From: Chitinophagaceae bacterium
GTDB lineage: Bacteria > Bacteroidota > Bacteroidia > Chitinophagales > UBA10324
Direction of reading: 5' to 3'
Assembly (NCBI GenBank): GCA_016717285.1
Contig: JADKFU010000004.1
Span: 1,054,001 to 1,118,000 of the forward strand
Length of the DNA stretch: 64,000 nt
This document shows positions 1 through 9,181 of this stretch, one piece after another (positions within the stretch are counted from its first letter, which is position 1; the number at the start of each line of letters is the position of its first letter). The notes beneath the pieces were generated by a model. The model ran no database searches. It saw only the letters and a program-made list of their open reading frames with translations, and had not been told where the DNA came from. Made by a program: the position numbers and the translations under genes.

Positions 1-1030
1 CACGTTTCTGCGAATCCACCAATTTTAAGATACGCGGTTTCATTTGCTGAAACTGCTGGTCTTCGCCTTTTGGAATGGGTCCTGAAATGATCAGGGGTGT
101 ACGTGCATCATCAATCAATACAGAATCCACTTCATCCACCATTGCATAATGCAACTTACGTTGTACGAGCTCTTCTCTTGAGCGCGACATGTTATCACGT
201 AAGTAATCGAAGCCGAATTCATTATTCGTACCATAGGTGATATCGCAGTTATAAGCAGCGCGGCGTTCCTGTGAGTGCGGCGGATAGTTATCGATGCAAT
301 CGACGGTAATTCCAAGAAACTGGAACAAAGGTCCATTCCATTCACAGTCACGGCGGGAGAGATAATCATTCACTGTAACAAGGTGAACACCCAAACCGGT
401 GAGCGCATTGAGATAAGAAGGCAAAGTGGAAACAAGTGTTTTTCCTTCACCGGTTGCCATTTCAGAAATTTTTCCCTGGTGCAGTACGATACCGCCAATC
501 AACTGCACGTCGTAGTGAACCATTTTCCAGGTAACCGGCAAGCCACGAACAAGCCACGTGTTGCTGTAAATTGCTTTATCATCAGCAATGGTTACAAAAT
601 CTTTTTTCGCGGCAAATTCCCGATCGAGATCAGTGGCCGTAACAGTGATGGTGGTGTTTTCGGTAAAACGGCGGGCAGTTTCTTTCATCACTGCAAATGC
701 TTCGGGAAGAATTTCATTGAGGATGTCTTCCAGCTTTTGGTCGCGGTCTTTTTCGAGTCCATCAATTTTTTTATAGAACTCTTCCTTTTGATCGAAAGAA
801 ACTTCCTCACTTTCCGCTTCCGTTTTGAGTGTGTTGATTTCACCGTCTATCTCTGCGATATGGGCAGTAATACGATCTTTGAAATCTGTTGTTTTAGCTC
901 GCAACTCATCATGCGAAAGTGATTCGAGCTTGGCAAACTCTGTTTTAATCTGCTCAACAATCGGTTCAATGGCACGGACATCTTTATCCGACTTATTGCC
1001 TCCGAGTAATTTAGTAAGGAAACCAAACAT
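1..1030 (-). CDS. secA: Preprotein translocase ATPase SecA, N-terminal part (cut by window edge)
   Basis: SecA is the cytoplasmic motor ATPase that drives unfolded preproteins through SecYEG. The visible 343 codons start at ATG 1028-1030 ([11 protein letters not shown]) and run off the window. They contain the Walker A motif MATGEGKT at about residues 191-198, the helicase motif [10 protein letters not shown], and the DEAD-like motif DEVDS at about 299-303 followed by [15 protein letters not shown] charged coiled segment at about residues 57-108 lies between the N-terminal helix and the first nucleotide-binding fold; such an insertion is known in Bacteroidota SecA. The C-terminal two thirds, including the preprotein cross-linking and scaffold domains, are outside the window. 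SecA serves all the secreted T9SS cargo encoded nearby, since T9SS substrates cross the inner membrane by Sec. Confidence 0.97.
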   Translation of the reverse strand, partial: MFGFLTKLLGGNKSDKDVRAIEPIVEQIKTEFAKLESLSHDELRAKTTDFKDRITAHIAEIDGEINTLKTEAESEEVSFDQKEEFYKKIDGLEKDRDQKLEDILNEILPEAFAVMKETARRFTENTTITVTATDLDREFAAKKDFVTIADDKAIYSNTWLVRGLPVTWKMVHYDVQLIGGIVLHQGKISEMATGEGKTLVSTLPSYLNALTGLGVHLVTVNDYLSRRDCEWNGPLFQFLGITVDCIDNYPPHSQERRAAYNCDITYGTNNEFGFDYLRDNMSRSREELVQRKLHYAMVDEVDSVLIDDARTPLIISGPIPKGEDQQFQQMKPRILKLVDSQKR

Positions 1031-1057
1031 GGTATTTCATTTAATGTAATCCCCAAC

Positions 1058-1147
1058 ATGCCTGAGTATCAGTTGTATTACCTGGAAAAAAATGGTTTCT
1101 ACGACGAAATGAAGCGGAAACAGCGTTTTTTGCGCAGGAATGACTAA
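1058..1147 (+). CDS. Possible 29-residue small ORF, divergent from secA
   Basis: A short open frame begins at ATG 1058, 27 bases from the secA start on the opposite strand, and ends at TAA 1145-1147. It encodes a charged, aromatic-rich peptide (MPEYQLYYLEK..., then KRKQRFLRRND). The residue choice looks protein-like, with clustered Tyr, Glu, Lys and Arg, but no Shine-Dalgarno or promoter motif is evident and an ORF this short can occur by chance. It could also be a remnant of a longer gene. Confidence 0.22.
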   Translation: MPEYQLYYLEKNGFYDEMKRKQRFLRRND

Positions 1148-1175
1148 AGAATCAGCAAGCGATAAAAAAGGAGGA

Positions 1176-1183
1176 CAAAGTTA
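1176..1183 (-). promoter_or_regulatory. Possible -7 element of the secA promoter
   Basis: Read on the minus strand this is TAACTTTG, an exact match to the Bacteroidota -7 consensus TAnnTTTG, about 146 bases upstream of the secA start. The nearest TTTG (1210-1213) is 26 bases away, longer than the usual 17-23, so the -33 part is weak. Confidence 0.3.
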
Positions 1184-1412
1184 ATTTAAAAAATCCGACG
1201 GTGCGGAATCAAAAGCAAATGAATACACGACAAATTTTTAATGACGAAATATTCTCCGTGCATTTTCTGTGTCTCCGTAGCTAATGATTTATTGGCATGG
1301 AGGAACAGCAAATGCATGGAAATTTGAATGAAACGCAACAAGATGTTGCCGGGCAGTCAAATTATATTCCGTTTACCGGATATTGGACAAGATGGCAGAG
1401 AAGGAGAAAGAT

Positions 1413-1739
1413 TCATTGTAATTTTTCATTTTCCTTGTGACGCGTGGCATCACGAATTGATTTTTTCTCCAGGTTTTTGTTAAGTGCTTCTGTAAGATCC
1501 ACACCTGTTTGATTCGCGATACAGATCAGTACAAATAGCACATCTGCAAGTTCATCAGCAAGGTTTTTCTCCTTGTCGGAAGGTTTGAAAGACTGTTCAC
1601 CGTATTTGCGCGAAATAATTCGCGCCACTTCACCCACTTCTTCGGTGAGCATGGCCATGTTGGTGAGTTCGTTGAAATAGCGGACACCGGTAGTTTTAAT
1701 CCATTGATCTACCTGTTGCTGGGCTTCGGAAATAAGCAT
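1413..1739 (-). CDS. MazG-like nucleotide pyrophosphohydrolase
   Basis: A 108-residue single-domain all-alpha NTP pyrophosphohydrolase of the MazG/iMazG type, which hydrolyses nucleoside triphosphates (often non-canonical ones) to the monophosphate and pyrophosphate. The family metal-binding pattern ExxE...ExxD is visible as EEVGE (E34, E37) and ELADV (E63, D66). The length fits single-domain Bacteroidota members rather than the two-domain E. coli MazG. It stands alone on the minus strand between secA and a large surface protein and is probably a cytoplasmic housekeeping enzyme. The substrate cannot be told from the sequence. Confidence 0.85.
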   Translation of the reverse strand: MLISEAQQQVDQWIKTTGVRYFNELTNMAMLTEEVGEVARIISRKYGEQSFKPSDKEKNLADELADVLFVLICIANQTGVDLTEALNKNLEKKSIRDATRHKENEKLQ

Positions 1740-1822
1740 TGAAATTTTTTGAAATGATTTATCAATAGTCGGTAAATGATCAACTGCGAAAACTTATTGA
1801 GTGTATTCTTGCAAAAAAATAA

Positions 1823-1838
1823 ATCATTACTGAATGAT
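1823..1838 (-). terminator. Weak AT-rich hairpin at the end of the large T9SS gene
   Basis: ATCATT-ACTG-AATGAT forms a 6-bp hairpin overlapping the stop region of the 1827-5300 gene. On the minus strand it is followed closely by a T-rich run (complement of A7 at 1813-1819). The stem is short and AT-rich, so terminator activity is uncertain. Confidence 0.35.
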
Positions 1839-4800
1839 CAGTTTGCCTGTCGCCATCAGATTATGCATTGCATCAGTTAACCTGAAGTAATAAATACCGC
1901 CCGGTAATGCATCGCGGAAAATTGGAATGGTATTTCCATTTAGGTGATCTTGCGTTACAACTACTTTCCCCTGAATATCCTGAATCAGCAACTTCCCGTT
2001 ATGTAATTGATAATTATTGGCAAGTTGTAAAGTAGTATACGTTTCAAATGGATTCGGGGAAACGATTATTTCAATAAAAGATGGGATGATAAGAAGGCCG
2101 ATAGAGGTGACTTCAAAATTTTCTGATGCAGTAGCACAGCCCGGGGGATAAGTGACGATTACACTATAGGTTCCATTTAGGGAAGGTGTGTAAATTTGCG
2201 CCGTAGCACCTGCAATCGATGCACCATTGTAATACCATTGATTACCCGCAGGCGCGCTTGAAATAAGATCATTGTTAACAAAAGTTATAACCGGTACCGG
2301 AGGATAAGCGACAACAACCACCGTTAAAGTTGTATCGTGTGCATTACAATCACTTTCCATCACTACAGTAATTGCCCCCGATTCATTTCCAAACAATACT
2401 GTAATAGTAGTATCGCCTTGTGAAGAAAGGATGGAGGCATCACCCGGGATTGTCCATAAATAATTAACACCCTCCACAGCACCAATACTATAAACAGCAG
2501 TATCACCACTGCAAACCAATGTGTCACCAACTATATTCTGGATGGGAGCAAAAGGCATTACATTCACGAACAAGGAAGTGTCCTGTATACCGCAAGGACT
2601 CTCAGCGGTCACCGAAATTTCGCCCGCATTATTTCCAAACAGTACCGTTATGGTAGTATCACCCTGAGAAGCAATAACAGTGGCACCAGCAGGTACCGTC
2701 CAGGAATATTGAACACCTGCTTCAGCACCAATGCTATAAGTAGCTGTATCGCCGCTGCACACATTCACATCGCCGGTAATCGCTTCTATTGGACTAATCG
2801 TAATCACATTTACAATTAAAGTGGTATCCTGTAATGCACAAGCACTGCCGGCCACCACGGTAATACCATCGGACGAATTTCCGAACAAAACTGTGATAAC
2901 TGTATCGCCCTGCGACGAAATAATATTGGCATCAAATGGTACCGTCCAGGAATAGTCAACGCCTTCCACTGCCCCAATGCTATACGTGGCAGTATCACCA
3001 CTGCAAACTATAGTATCGCCTATAATTCCCTGAATAGGTGGAACGCCGGGATGTATCATCACATACAAAGACGATGAGACAGTATCACATGTGGAAGCCG
3101 CAGAAAAAACCACATCACCGGATATGTCGCCAAAGATTACCAGAATCAGCGTATCACCCAAATTTGAAATGAGTGTAGCTCCTGCCGGAATTGTCCACGA
3201 GTAGGAAACTGCTCCGGCTACTGAAGAAATAATGTACTCCCCTGTATCTCCGCTGCAAAGTGCGTTTACGCCAATAATATCCCCGGGTTGATTGAGTGAT
3301 GCCGTAACATTTACAAAAAGAGATGCAACTGCGGCATCACAATCTATAGTACCTGCAGTGATTGCTACAAAACCTGATGAGGATCCAAATGCAACAACTA
3401 CCATTGTATCGCCCTGGCCTGATAAAATACTTGCATCATCAGGCACTGACCATACATAATCGGTTGCGCCTGAAACCGGAGGAATGAAATAGCTTACAGG
3501 GTCACCTTCGCAGGCTGTAACGGAACCATAAATAGTATCGATAGGTAAAAATTCGCCCAACACTTCTACAAAAAGATGCGTGCTAACTGAATCACAATAT
3601 CCATTCGCCGTAACACCAATATTTCCTGAAGTGGAATCAAATTGAATTACAATCAAAGTGTCGGCTTGTGAATATATTATGGAGGCTCCTTCGGGAAGTG
3701 TCCAGTCGTAGGAAAAAGCATCGGGAACAGCTGAAATCTGATAAGAAGCAACTCCTGTCAGGCAAACTGAAGTGATACCGGTTATTCCGCTCACCGGAGG
3801 CAATGATGTATGTGCTGTTATTGGAAGCGATAGTATCAGTGTGTCGCAGTTACCCGCAACAGTCACTTTTATTATGCCTGAACTGGTGCCGAGTGCTACC
3901 ATAATCATGGTATCATTCTGTGATAAGATAGTGGCATCGGAAGGAACAGACCACGTATACGTTACTGCATTCTGAATGTGTGGAATAAAATAAATACCTG
4001 TATCGCCATAGCAATAATTTGCCGCACCGGATATGGAACTGTCAGCCTGCAAAGGTGGAATGATGATAACCGGAAATGAAGCAATCGATGTATCACAATC
4101 AGCACCCGCAATTACGGTAACATTCCCTGATTCTGCGCCAAAGGTTACAGCAACTAAAGTATCTCCCTGAGAAAAAACTACAGTGGCATCTGAAGGAACC
4201 TGCCATTCATAGGAATTGGCACCAGTAACCGGAGCAACTGAATAAGTTGTAGTGGTTCCAAAGCAAAGATTTGATTCGCCGGTTATATTGCCCAATGGAG
4301 TTATTGTATCAGAACAAGGAATGTACTTAAATATACTGCCAAGTGCACCCACAACATAACCGGTGTCCTGAGCAGTAAAAAAAATTCCATTTAATCCGGT
4401 TGTACTCACATCGTTTACCGACCATGTGTTACCACCATCTTTAGTCCTGATCACTGATCCGGCATCATCAACAAACCAACCTGCAATAGTTGAACTGAAT
4501 GTTCCGCGGCGAATTGAAAATCCGGGTGGCCCGGTAAAAACTTCTTCCCATGTATCGCCACCATCCGAAGAGCGAACAATAAACTCATGTCCTCCATTTG
4601 GAGAAGTTCCGCCACCTGCAAAAATCACATTGTCTTCACTTACCGCCAAAGCCGGTATCGCCTGTGTTGATGTATACACGGATTGCCACGAAGCGCCACC
4701 GTCGAGTGTTCTGAGAATAATACCATTTGAAAAACCTGTACTGCCTGTCGAGAAGCCGGTGTCATTATTCAAAAATTCGATATCGAGCAAATCCTGTGTA

Positions 4801-5300
4801 AAACCGGTATTTAAAGAATCCCAGAATACGCCAACATCTACTGTTTTCAGAAATACTCCGGCTTCACCGGCTACGTATCCGATTTCTTTAGAAGGAAAAT
4901 CAATAGCCCGCAAACTTGCAGTAGTACCAATAGGCACTGTTCCCCAGGATTCACCACCATCAGTTGTTTTTAGCAAGGTGCCATACATTCCACAGGCAAA
5001 CCCTTTGGAGTTGGTGTTGAAAGCAATATCGCGAAGGGCATTAGCGGTGTTGGAAGATTTTTGTATCCAATGCGCACCACCGTCTGTTGTTTTCAGAATG
5101 GGTGCAAAGTTGGGAGGAAAAGCTTCGCCAACAGCAAACCCGGTGGATTCGTTAAGAACAAATATGCCGCGAAGATTATTGGTGATGCCTGTGCTTTGAG
5201 GAATCCATTGAGCAAAAAGCGAAATGGGAAAGAGTAAAAGCAGTACTATTGAATATGATGTTTTCAAGATCAGAAAATTAAAATAGGTTAAAGAGGACAA
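1827..5300 (-). CDS. T9SS-secreted surface protein with YCF48/BNR repeats and eight PKD-like repeats
   Basis: 1157 residues. A signal peptide (about 1-31, ending SLFAQ) is followed by roughly six repeats of the YCF48/BNR type up to about residue 330 (each with a TxDGGxxW core), which usually fold as a beta-propeller. Residues about 337-1000 hold eight tandem PKD/Ig-like repeats of about 83 residues with the pattern ITG...C.GD..Y.I...AG..Y.W.VP..A.I.SQGDT..TV.FG; the last three are the most alike, suggesting recent duplication. A short Ig-like unit and a C-terminal T9SS sorting domain (SPNPF...LLIQDIQGKVV...GGIYYFRL...GKLIIQ) follow. It is probably secreted across the outer membrane and displayed on the surface or released; adhesion or complex formation is inferred. 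It has no enzymatic motif and no obvious operon partner. Confidence 0.88.
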   Translation of the reverse strand: MSSLTYFNFLILKTSYSIVLLLLFPISLFAQWIPQSTGITNNLRGIFVLNESTGFAVGEAFPPNFAPILKTTDGGAHWIQKSSNTANALRDIAFNTNSKGFACGMYGTLLKTTDGGESWGTVPIGTTASLRAIDFPSKEIGYVAGEAGVFLKTVDVGVFWDSLNTGFTQDLLDIEFLNNDTGFSTGSTGFSNGIILRTLDGGASWQSVYTSTQAIPALAVSEDNVIFAGGGTSPNGGHEFIVRSSDGGDTWEEVFTGPPGFSIRRGTFSSTIAGWFVDDAGSVIRTKDGGNTWSVNDVSTTGLNGIFFTAQDTGYVVGALGSIFKYIPCSDTITPLGNITGESNLCFGTTTTYSVAPVTGANSYEWQVPSDATVVFSQGDTLVAVTFGAESGNVTVIAGADCDTSIASFPVIIIPPLQADSSISGAANYCYGDTGIYFIPHIQNAVTYTWSVPSDATILSQNDTMIMVALGTSSGIIKVTVAGNCDTLILSLPITAHTSLPPVSGITGITSVCLTGVASYQISAVPDAFSYDWTLPEGASIIYSQADTLIVIQFDSTSGNIGVTANGYCDSVSTHLFVEVLGEFLPIDTIYGSVTACEGDPVSYFIPPVSGATDYVWSVPDDASILSGQGDTMVVVAFGSSSGFVAITAGTIDCDAAVASLFVNVTASLNQPGDIIGVNALCSGDTGEYIISSVAGAVSYSWTIPAGATLISNLGDTLILVIFGDISGDVVFSAASTCDTVSSSLYVMIHPGVPPIQGIIGDTIVCSGDTATYSIGAVEGVDYSWTVPFDANIISSQGDTVITVLFGNSSDGITVVAGSACALQDTTLIVNVITISPIEAITGDVNVCSGDTATYSIGAEAGVQYSWTVPAGATVIASQGDTTITVLFGNNAGEISVTAESPCGIQDTSLFVNVMPFAPIQNIVGDTLVCSGDTAVYSIGAVEGVNYLWTIPGDASILSSQGDTTITVLFGNESGAITVVMESDCNAHDTTLTVVVVAYPPVPVITFVNNDLISSAPAGNQWYYNGASIAGATAQIYTPSLNGTYSVIVTYPPGCATASENFEVTSIGLLIIPSFIEIIVSPNPFETYTTLQLANNYQLHNGKLLIQDIQGKVVVTQDHLNGNTIPIFRDALPGGIYYFRLTDAMHNLMATGKLIIQ

Positions 5301-5693
5301 ACGCTTTTAAATATCAATCGAAGTATTTCTGCCGGAGATTTCGTTATGCAAATCAATCGTTGGAAATCAGTATTGAAATTATTAAGGTGTCTTAAAAAGT
5401 ATTTGCTGAAAAATCAGCAACAGAAGCAAATATACATGCTCCATTCCGGAACAGGAAAATACAAAAAAGAACAGGTACTTATGCTGCATTTGTGTAAGCA
5501 GCAAATCCTATGGCTCAGGAATGTTCTCATTCAGAATTTAGCTCCTTAATTTGACGAATTCGCCATAGATGACCGGCAGTACTGCAATGGGTTGCTAAAC
5601 AGGCTATTTGTTTGGATGCTAAGCAGTTTTAAATAATAACAAACCCGGATTTTTCAGTAGAAAAATCCGGGTTCGGTTCCTGTTTTATTAATG
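5301..5693. other. Intergenic stretch, no supported gene
   Basis: About 390 bases between the T9SS surface protein and the RND permease gene. Apart from the hairpin at 5642-5673 I see only AT-rich sequence. A 67-codon open frame on the plus strand (5346-5549) is Lys/Gln/Leu-rich without recognisable motifs and is not supported. Confidence 0.5.
5642..5673 (-). terminator. Rho-independent terminator of the efflux operon
   Basis: A perfect 14-bp stem (AACCCGGATTTTTC, loop AGTA, GAAAAATCCGGGTT) lies about 20 bases past the stop of the RND permease gene. On the minus strand it is followed by a moderately T-rich tract. Its position fits the end of the tetR-tolC-MFP-RND transcript. Confidence 0.75.
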
Positions 5694-8600
5694 TTATAAT
5701 GGATGCTTATCCATCATTGCATGCACCGGCGCCGATGCATTTCCCTTATTAGGCTGAGGTCTTACTATATTAAGTTTTTTAAACACCCATGTCTTGAGGC
5801 GGTCATTTAGCAAGTACATGACCGGCACAACCAGCAAAGTAATAAAGGTCGCGTAACTCAATCCAAAGACAATCGTCCATGCCAGCGGGCCCCAGAAGAC
5901 TACATTTTCGCCACCCAGCCAGATATCAGGATTCAATGACGTAAATAGTCCATAAAAGTTGATGTTCAATCCAATCGCAAGCGGAATCATTCCGAGAATT
6001 GTTGCGGTAGCAGTGAGTACCACAGGCGTCATTCTGATTTTCGCTGCTTCTACCACGGCAGCTTTCACTTCAACTCCTTCCGAAATCAGCAGGTCAGTAA
6101 ATTCCACAAGCAGAATCCCGTTTCTGACCACAATTCCCAGCAAGGCGACGACCCCAACTCCGGTCATTACCGCTGAAAAGTTCATGCCTGTGATGCCATA
6201 TCCCAATAACACACCGATGATGCTGAAAAACACTTCTGCAAAAATGATAAGTGGTTTAGAAGCGGAATTGAATTGTGCAACAAGAATAATAATGATCAGG
6301 AAGAGCGAAACAATCCAGGCAATACCCATAAAGTTGATCGTTTCTTCCATATCCTGACTTGCACCGGTATATCCGATTGTGACATCTTCCGGCAACTGAT
6401 AGTTTTCAAGTGCATCAGTTACCTGCCCCATAATTACGGGTTGCTGACTTTCGTATCCGGATAATAGATTTGAACCTAACGTTACCACTCGTTTCTGATC
6501 AATTCTCTTAATGCCTGAATAGGTGTTTGAATATTTGATTGTTGCAAACGCGCTCAAGGGTACCTGACGAACCTGGCCATTTGTTTGATCCATGAAAGTG
6601 ATTTTCAAATCCTTGAGCTGATCAATATTCTTGCGCTGTGCTTCATCATACCTGATCACAATCGGAAAATCATCATTGCCTTCTTTATATTTACTTGCTT
6701 CCCAACCATAGATTGCGTTCCGCATTTCGAAGCCCACTGTTTGGGTAGAAATTCCTTCCCTGTTCATTCGCTCACGGTCAAGGTCAATGGTAATCTCCGG
6801 TTTATTAGCCTGAAGATCTGTTTTCAGTTCTTCAATTCCCGGGATATTTAATGAATCAAGGTATCTTTTGATACTGTTGGTGGTAGTCAGCAACTGGTCA
6901 AAATTATCTCCTGATATTTCGATGTTGATGGGTTTGCCTTGTGGTGGTCCGTTTTGTTCCGCGCCTACGGAAATTTGCGCACCGGGAATACCTTTCAGTG
7001 CTTCACGGAATTTTTCAGCATACACTTCCGACTTCCTGTTTCTGCGGTCAGCAGGTTCAATAAATGCCACCGACACTTTTGCTTTATTGGTACTTACGCT
7101 TTGATCAAATGGATCTTCACTTGCTCCGACAGCCACATTGGAGATCACCGATTTTACAATCGGATTTTTTTCTCCAATAACTTTATAGATTCTCTTTTCA
7201 ACAATCTTAGCTACAGAATCTGTAGTTGCCTGATCAGTGCCTGCAGGCATTACCACATAGGCATAAAGGAAATTGGGGTCACCTGTCGGAAATTGTTCTA
7301 ATCCCGGCTTGGTTACCATGAGTAATCCAATTGCCAGAATAAGTGTTGCAAAAATGGAAGAAAACAAAATCACAGGGTGTTTTAGTGTCCAGCGAAGAAA
7401 ATTTGCATAACGTGCCTGAAAGGCGGGCCATCCTTTCTTCTGAAAACTACGCACCCAATGCACCAGCACCAACTGGTACAGCCAGTAAACCAGAACAAGT
7501 GCAATTAATATATTTCCCAGCAGCAGGTAGCCACTGATATCAAGAAGCAATCCGACTGCTGCCACAATGCCTGACCAGAGAATTTGCTTTCTTCTGTTTG
7601 GAAGTTCATTTTCATTATGAGGCCTCATAAAAGCAGAAGCGAAGACAGGGTTGATCAGATAAGCGACCAGCAAAGAAGCAGTGAGTGTGAGTATGAGCGT
7701 AACCGGAAGAGAATGCATAAAGGATCCGATTACACCAGGCCAGAATAACAAAGGAAAGAAAGGAGCCAGGGTTGTCATGGTTCCTGAAAACACAGGAGCA
7801 AATACTTCGCCTGCAGCATTTTTAGCTGCCAGCTTGATGGGCACTTTGCCATTGTTAAAAATGCGGTGTGTATTTTCAATTACTACAATCGCATCGTCTA
7901 CCACTATTCCCAGACCTAACAAAAAGCCAAACAGTACGATTACATTCATGGTCATACCTAAAGCACTCAGTACGAGAAAAGCGATAAACATGGAAAGCGG
8001 AACGGACAGTCCAACAAACATCGCGTCGGTTGCACCCATAAAAAACATCAACACCAACGTGACCAGTATAAAACCGATAATGATGGTATTAATCAGGTCG
8101 GCCACCTGTGAGCGGGTAGTGGTAGAAGTATCTCCGGTAATGGTTAAATTAACATCTTTAGGAATGTCTTTTCCCTGGATATCATTAACAAGCTCATGGA
8201 TATGATCAGAAGCTTCAATCAGGTTAGCACCACTTTTCTTAATCACGTTCAGGGTGATTACTTTTTTGTGATCAAGTCGTGCGAAGCTTTCCTGTTCTTT
8301 AAAACTGTCTTTGATTTCAGCTACATCTCTCAGGTAGATGGGATCATTGCTTTTGTTGTTGACCGTAAGATTCGCGATTTGATTTACACTGCTGAATTCA
8401 CCACTCACACTGATGCTTCTGCGCACATCGCCCAACTTGATGGTGCCTCCTGAAACAATCTGGTTTTCACTATTGATAGCCGAGTAGATATCGAACATGG
8501 ACAGTTGTGCTGCCTGCATCTTATACATATCTACATTGATCTGAATTTCTCTTTCCGGTGCACCGATAATATCTACACGGTTGATCTCCGGGAAAGCTTC

Positions 8601-9119
8601 GATTTTATCCTGAAGCAACTCTGAATATCTTTTCAGACTGGCAAGGTCATAATCGCCACTCACGTTTACCTGCATAATGGGAATCTGTGAAAATTCCACT
8701 TTGGCTACGTCAGGTCCCCAGGTTGGATCGAGATCGTTCGGAAGATTATTTTTTGCTTTATCCACCGCATCTTTCACTTTCTGATTGGCATCGGCGAGTA
8801 CCGTTCCTGAAACAAATTCAACCTGAATGGAAGAAAAATCCTGCACCGAACTACTGGTGATCTTATTTACACCATTTATAGCGCCGATTTCTTTTTCCAG
8901 GGGTTTTGTAATGAGGTTTTCAATATCAGTAGGAGCAGAACCAGGATAGATGGTTGCCACATAAATCGTAGGCATTGTAACATCAGGAAACAATTCCTTT
9001 GGCAATGAATTATAGGCCCTGATTCCCATAATGGTAAGCATCGCAACCAATATAAAAATCGTGGTGCGGTTATCAATGGCCCAACTGCTTGGCTTAAATT
9101 CTTTAAAAGTGTCTTTCAT
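5694..9119 (-). CDS. RND efflux transporter, inner-membrane permease subunit
   Basis: 1141 residues with the AcrB/HAE1 layout: TM1 after a short N-terminus, a large periplasmic loop, a TM2-6 block, a second large loop and a TM8-12 block. The proton-relay aspartates of TM4 are present as GIVVDDAIVV at D408-D409 (AcrB D407/D408). In TM10 the region equivalent to AcrB K940 reads GIVVRNGILLVEF, with Arg in place of Lys. The TM6-TM7 linker looks somewhat extended. It is the proton-driven pump that pairs with the adaptor and TolC-type channel encoded directly upstream. The aspartate pair argues for organic substrates rather than metals, but the substrate is unknown. It is the last gene of the operon, 62 bases after the adaptor gene. 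Confidence 0.93.
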   Translation of the reverse strand: MKDTFKEFKPSSWAIDNRTTIFILVAMLTIMGIRAYNSLPKELFPDVTMPTIYVATIYPGSAPTDIENLITKPLEKEIGAINGVNKITSSSVQDFSSIQVEFVSGTVLADANQKVKDAVDKAKNNLPNDLDPTWGPDVAKVEFSQIPIMQVNVSGDYDLASLKRYSELLQDKIEAFPEINRVDIIGAPEREIQINVDMYKMQAAQLSMFDIYSAINSENQIVSGGTIKLGDVRRSISVSGEFSSVNQIANLTVNNKSNDPIYLRDVAEIKDSFKEQESFARLDHKKVITLNVIKKSGANLIEASDHIHELVNDIQGKDIPKDVNLTITGDTSTTTRSQVADLINTIIIGFILVTLVLMFFMGATDAMFVGLSVPLSMFIAFLVLSALGMTMNVIVLFGFLLGLGIVVDDAIVVIENTHRIFNNGKVPIKLAAKNAAGEVFAPVFSGTMTTLAPFFPLLFWPGVIGSFMHSLPVTLILTLTASLLVAYLINPVFASAFMRPHNENELPNRRKQILWSGIVAAVGLLLDISGYLLLGNILIALVLVYWLYQLVLVHWVRSFQKKGWPAFQARYANFLRWTLKHPVILFSSIFATLILAIGLLMVTKPGLEQFPTGDPNFLYAYVVMPAGTDQATTDSVAKIVEKRIYKVIGEKNPIVKSVISNVAVGASEDPFDQSVSTNKAKVSVAFIEPADRRNRKSEVYAEKFREALKGIPGAQISVGAEQNGPPQGKPINIEISGDNFDQLLTTTNSIKRYLDSLNIPGIEELKTDLQANKPEITIDLDRERMNREGISTQTVGFEMRNAIYGWEASKYKEGNDDFPIVIRYDEAQRKNIDQLKDLKITFMDQTNGQVRQVPLSAFATIKYSNTYSGIKRIDQKRVVTLGSNLLSGYESQQPVIMGQVTDALENYQLPEDVTIGYTGASQDMEETINFMGIAWIVSLFLIIIILVAQFNSASKPLIIFAEVFFSIIGVLLGYGITGMNFSAVMTGVGVVALLGIVVRNGILLVEFTDLLISEGVEVKAAVVEAAKIRMTPVVLTATATILGMIPLAIGLNINFYGLFTSLNPDIWLGGENVVFWGPLAWTIVFGLSYATFITLLVVPVMYLLNDRLKTWVFKKLNIVRPQPNKGNASAPVHAMMDKHPL

Positions 9120-9181
9120 TTTTTATCTGTTGTGTTGTAGTACTTAAAAACAGTCGTTATTGCCTTTCAGCAATCACCTGA

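Noticed and set aside
1297..1440. A 47-codon plus-strand open frame upstream of the MazG 3' end
   Set aside because: It overlaps the end of the MazG gene on the other strand and shows no promoter or recognised motif; it could be chance.
4426..5199. A 257-codon open frame on the plus strand
   Set aside because: It is antisense to the YCF48 repeats of the large T9SS gene; its Pro/Ser-rich translation mirrors the repeat DNA, and the minus-strand protein is clearly real.
5346..5549. A 67-codon plus-strand open frame in the intergenic region
   Set aside because: It is rich in Lys, Gln and Leu from AT-rich DNA, has no signal or motif, and no promoter or coherent neighbour.
7681..8205. A 174-codon plus-strand open frame
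   Set aside because: It lies antisense inside the RND permease gene, has low-complexity Ser/Thr/Ile/Met composition and no family motif.
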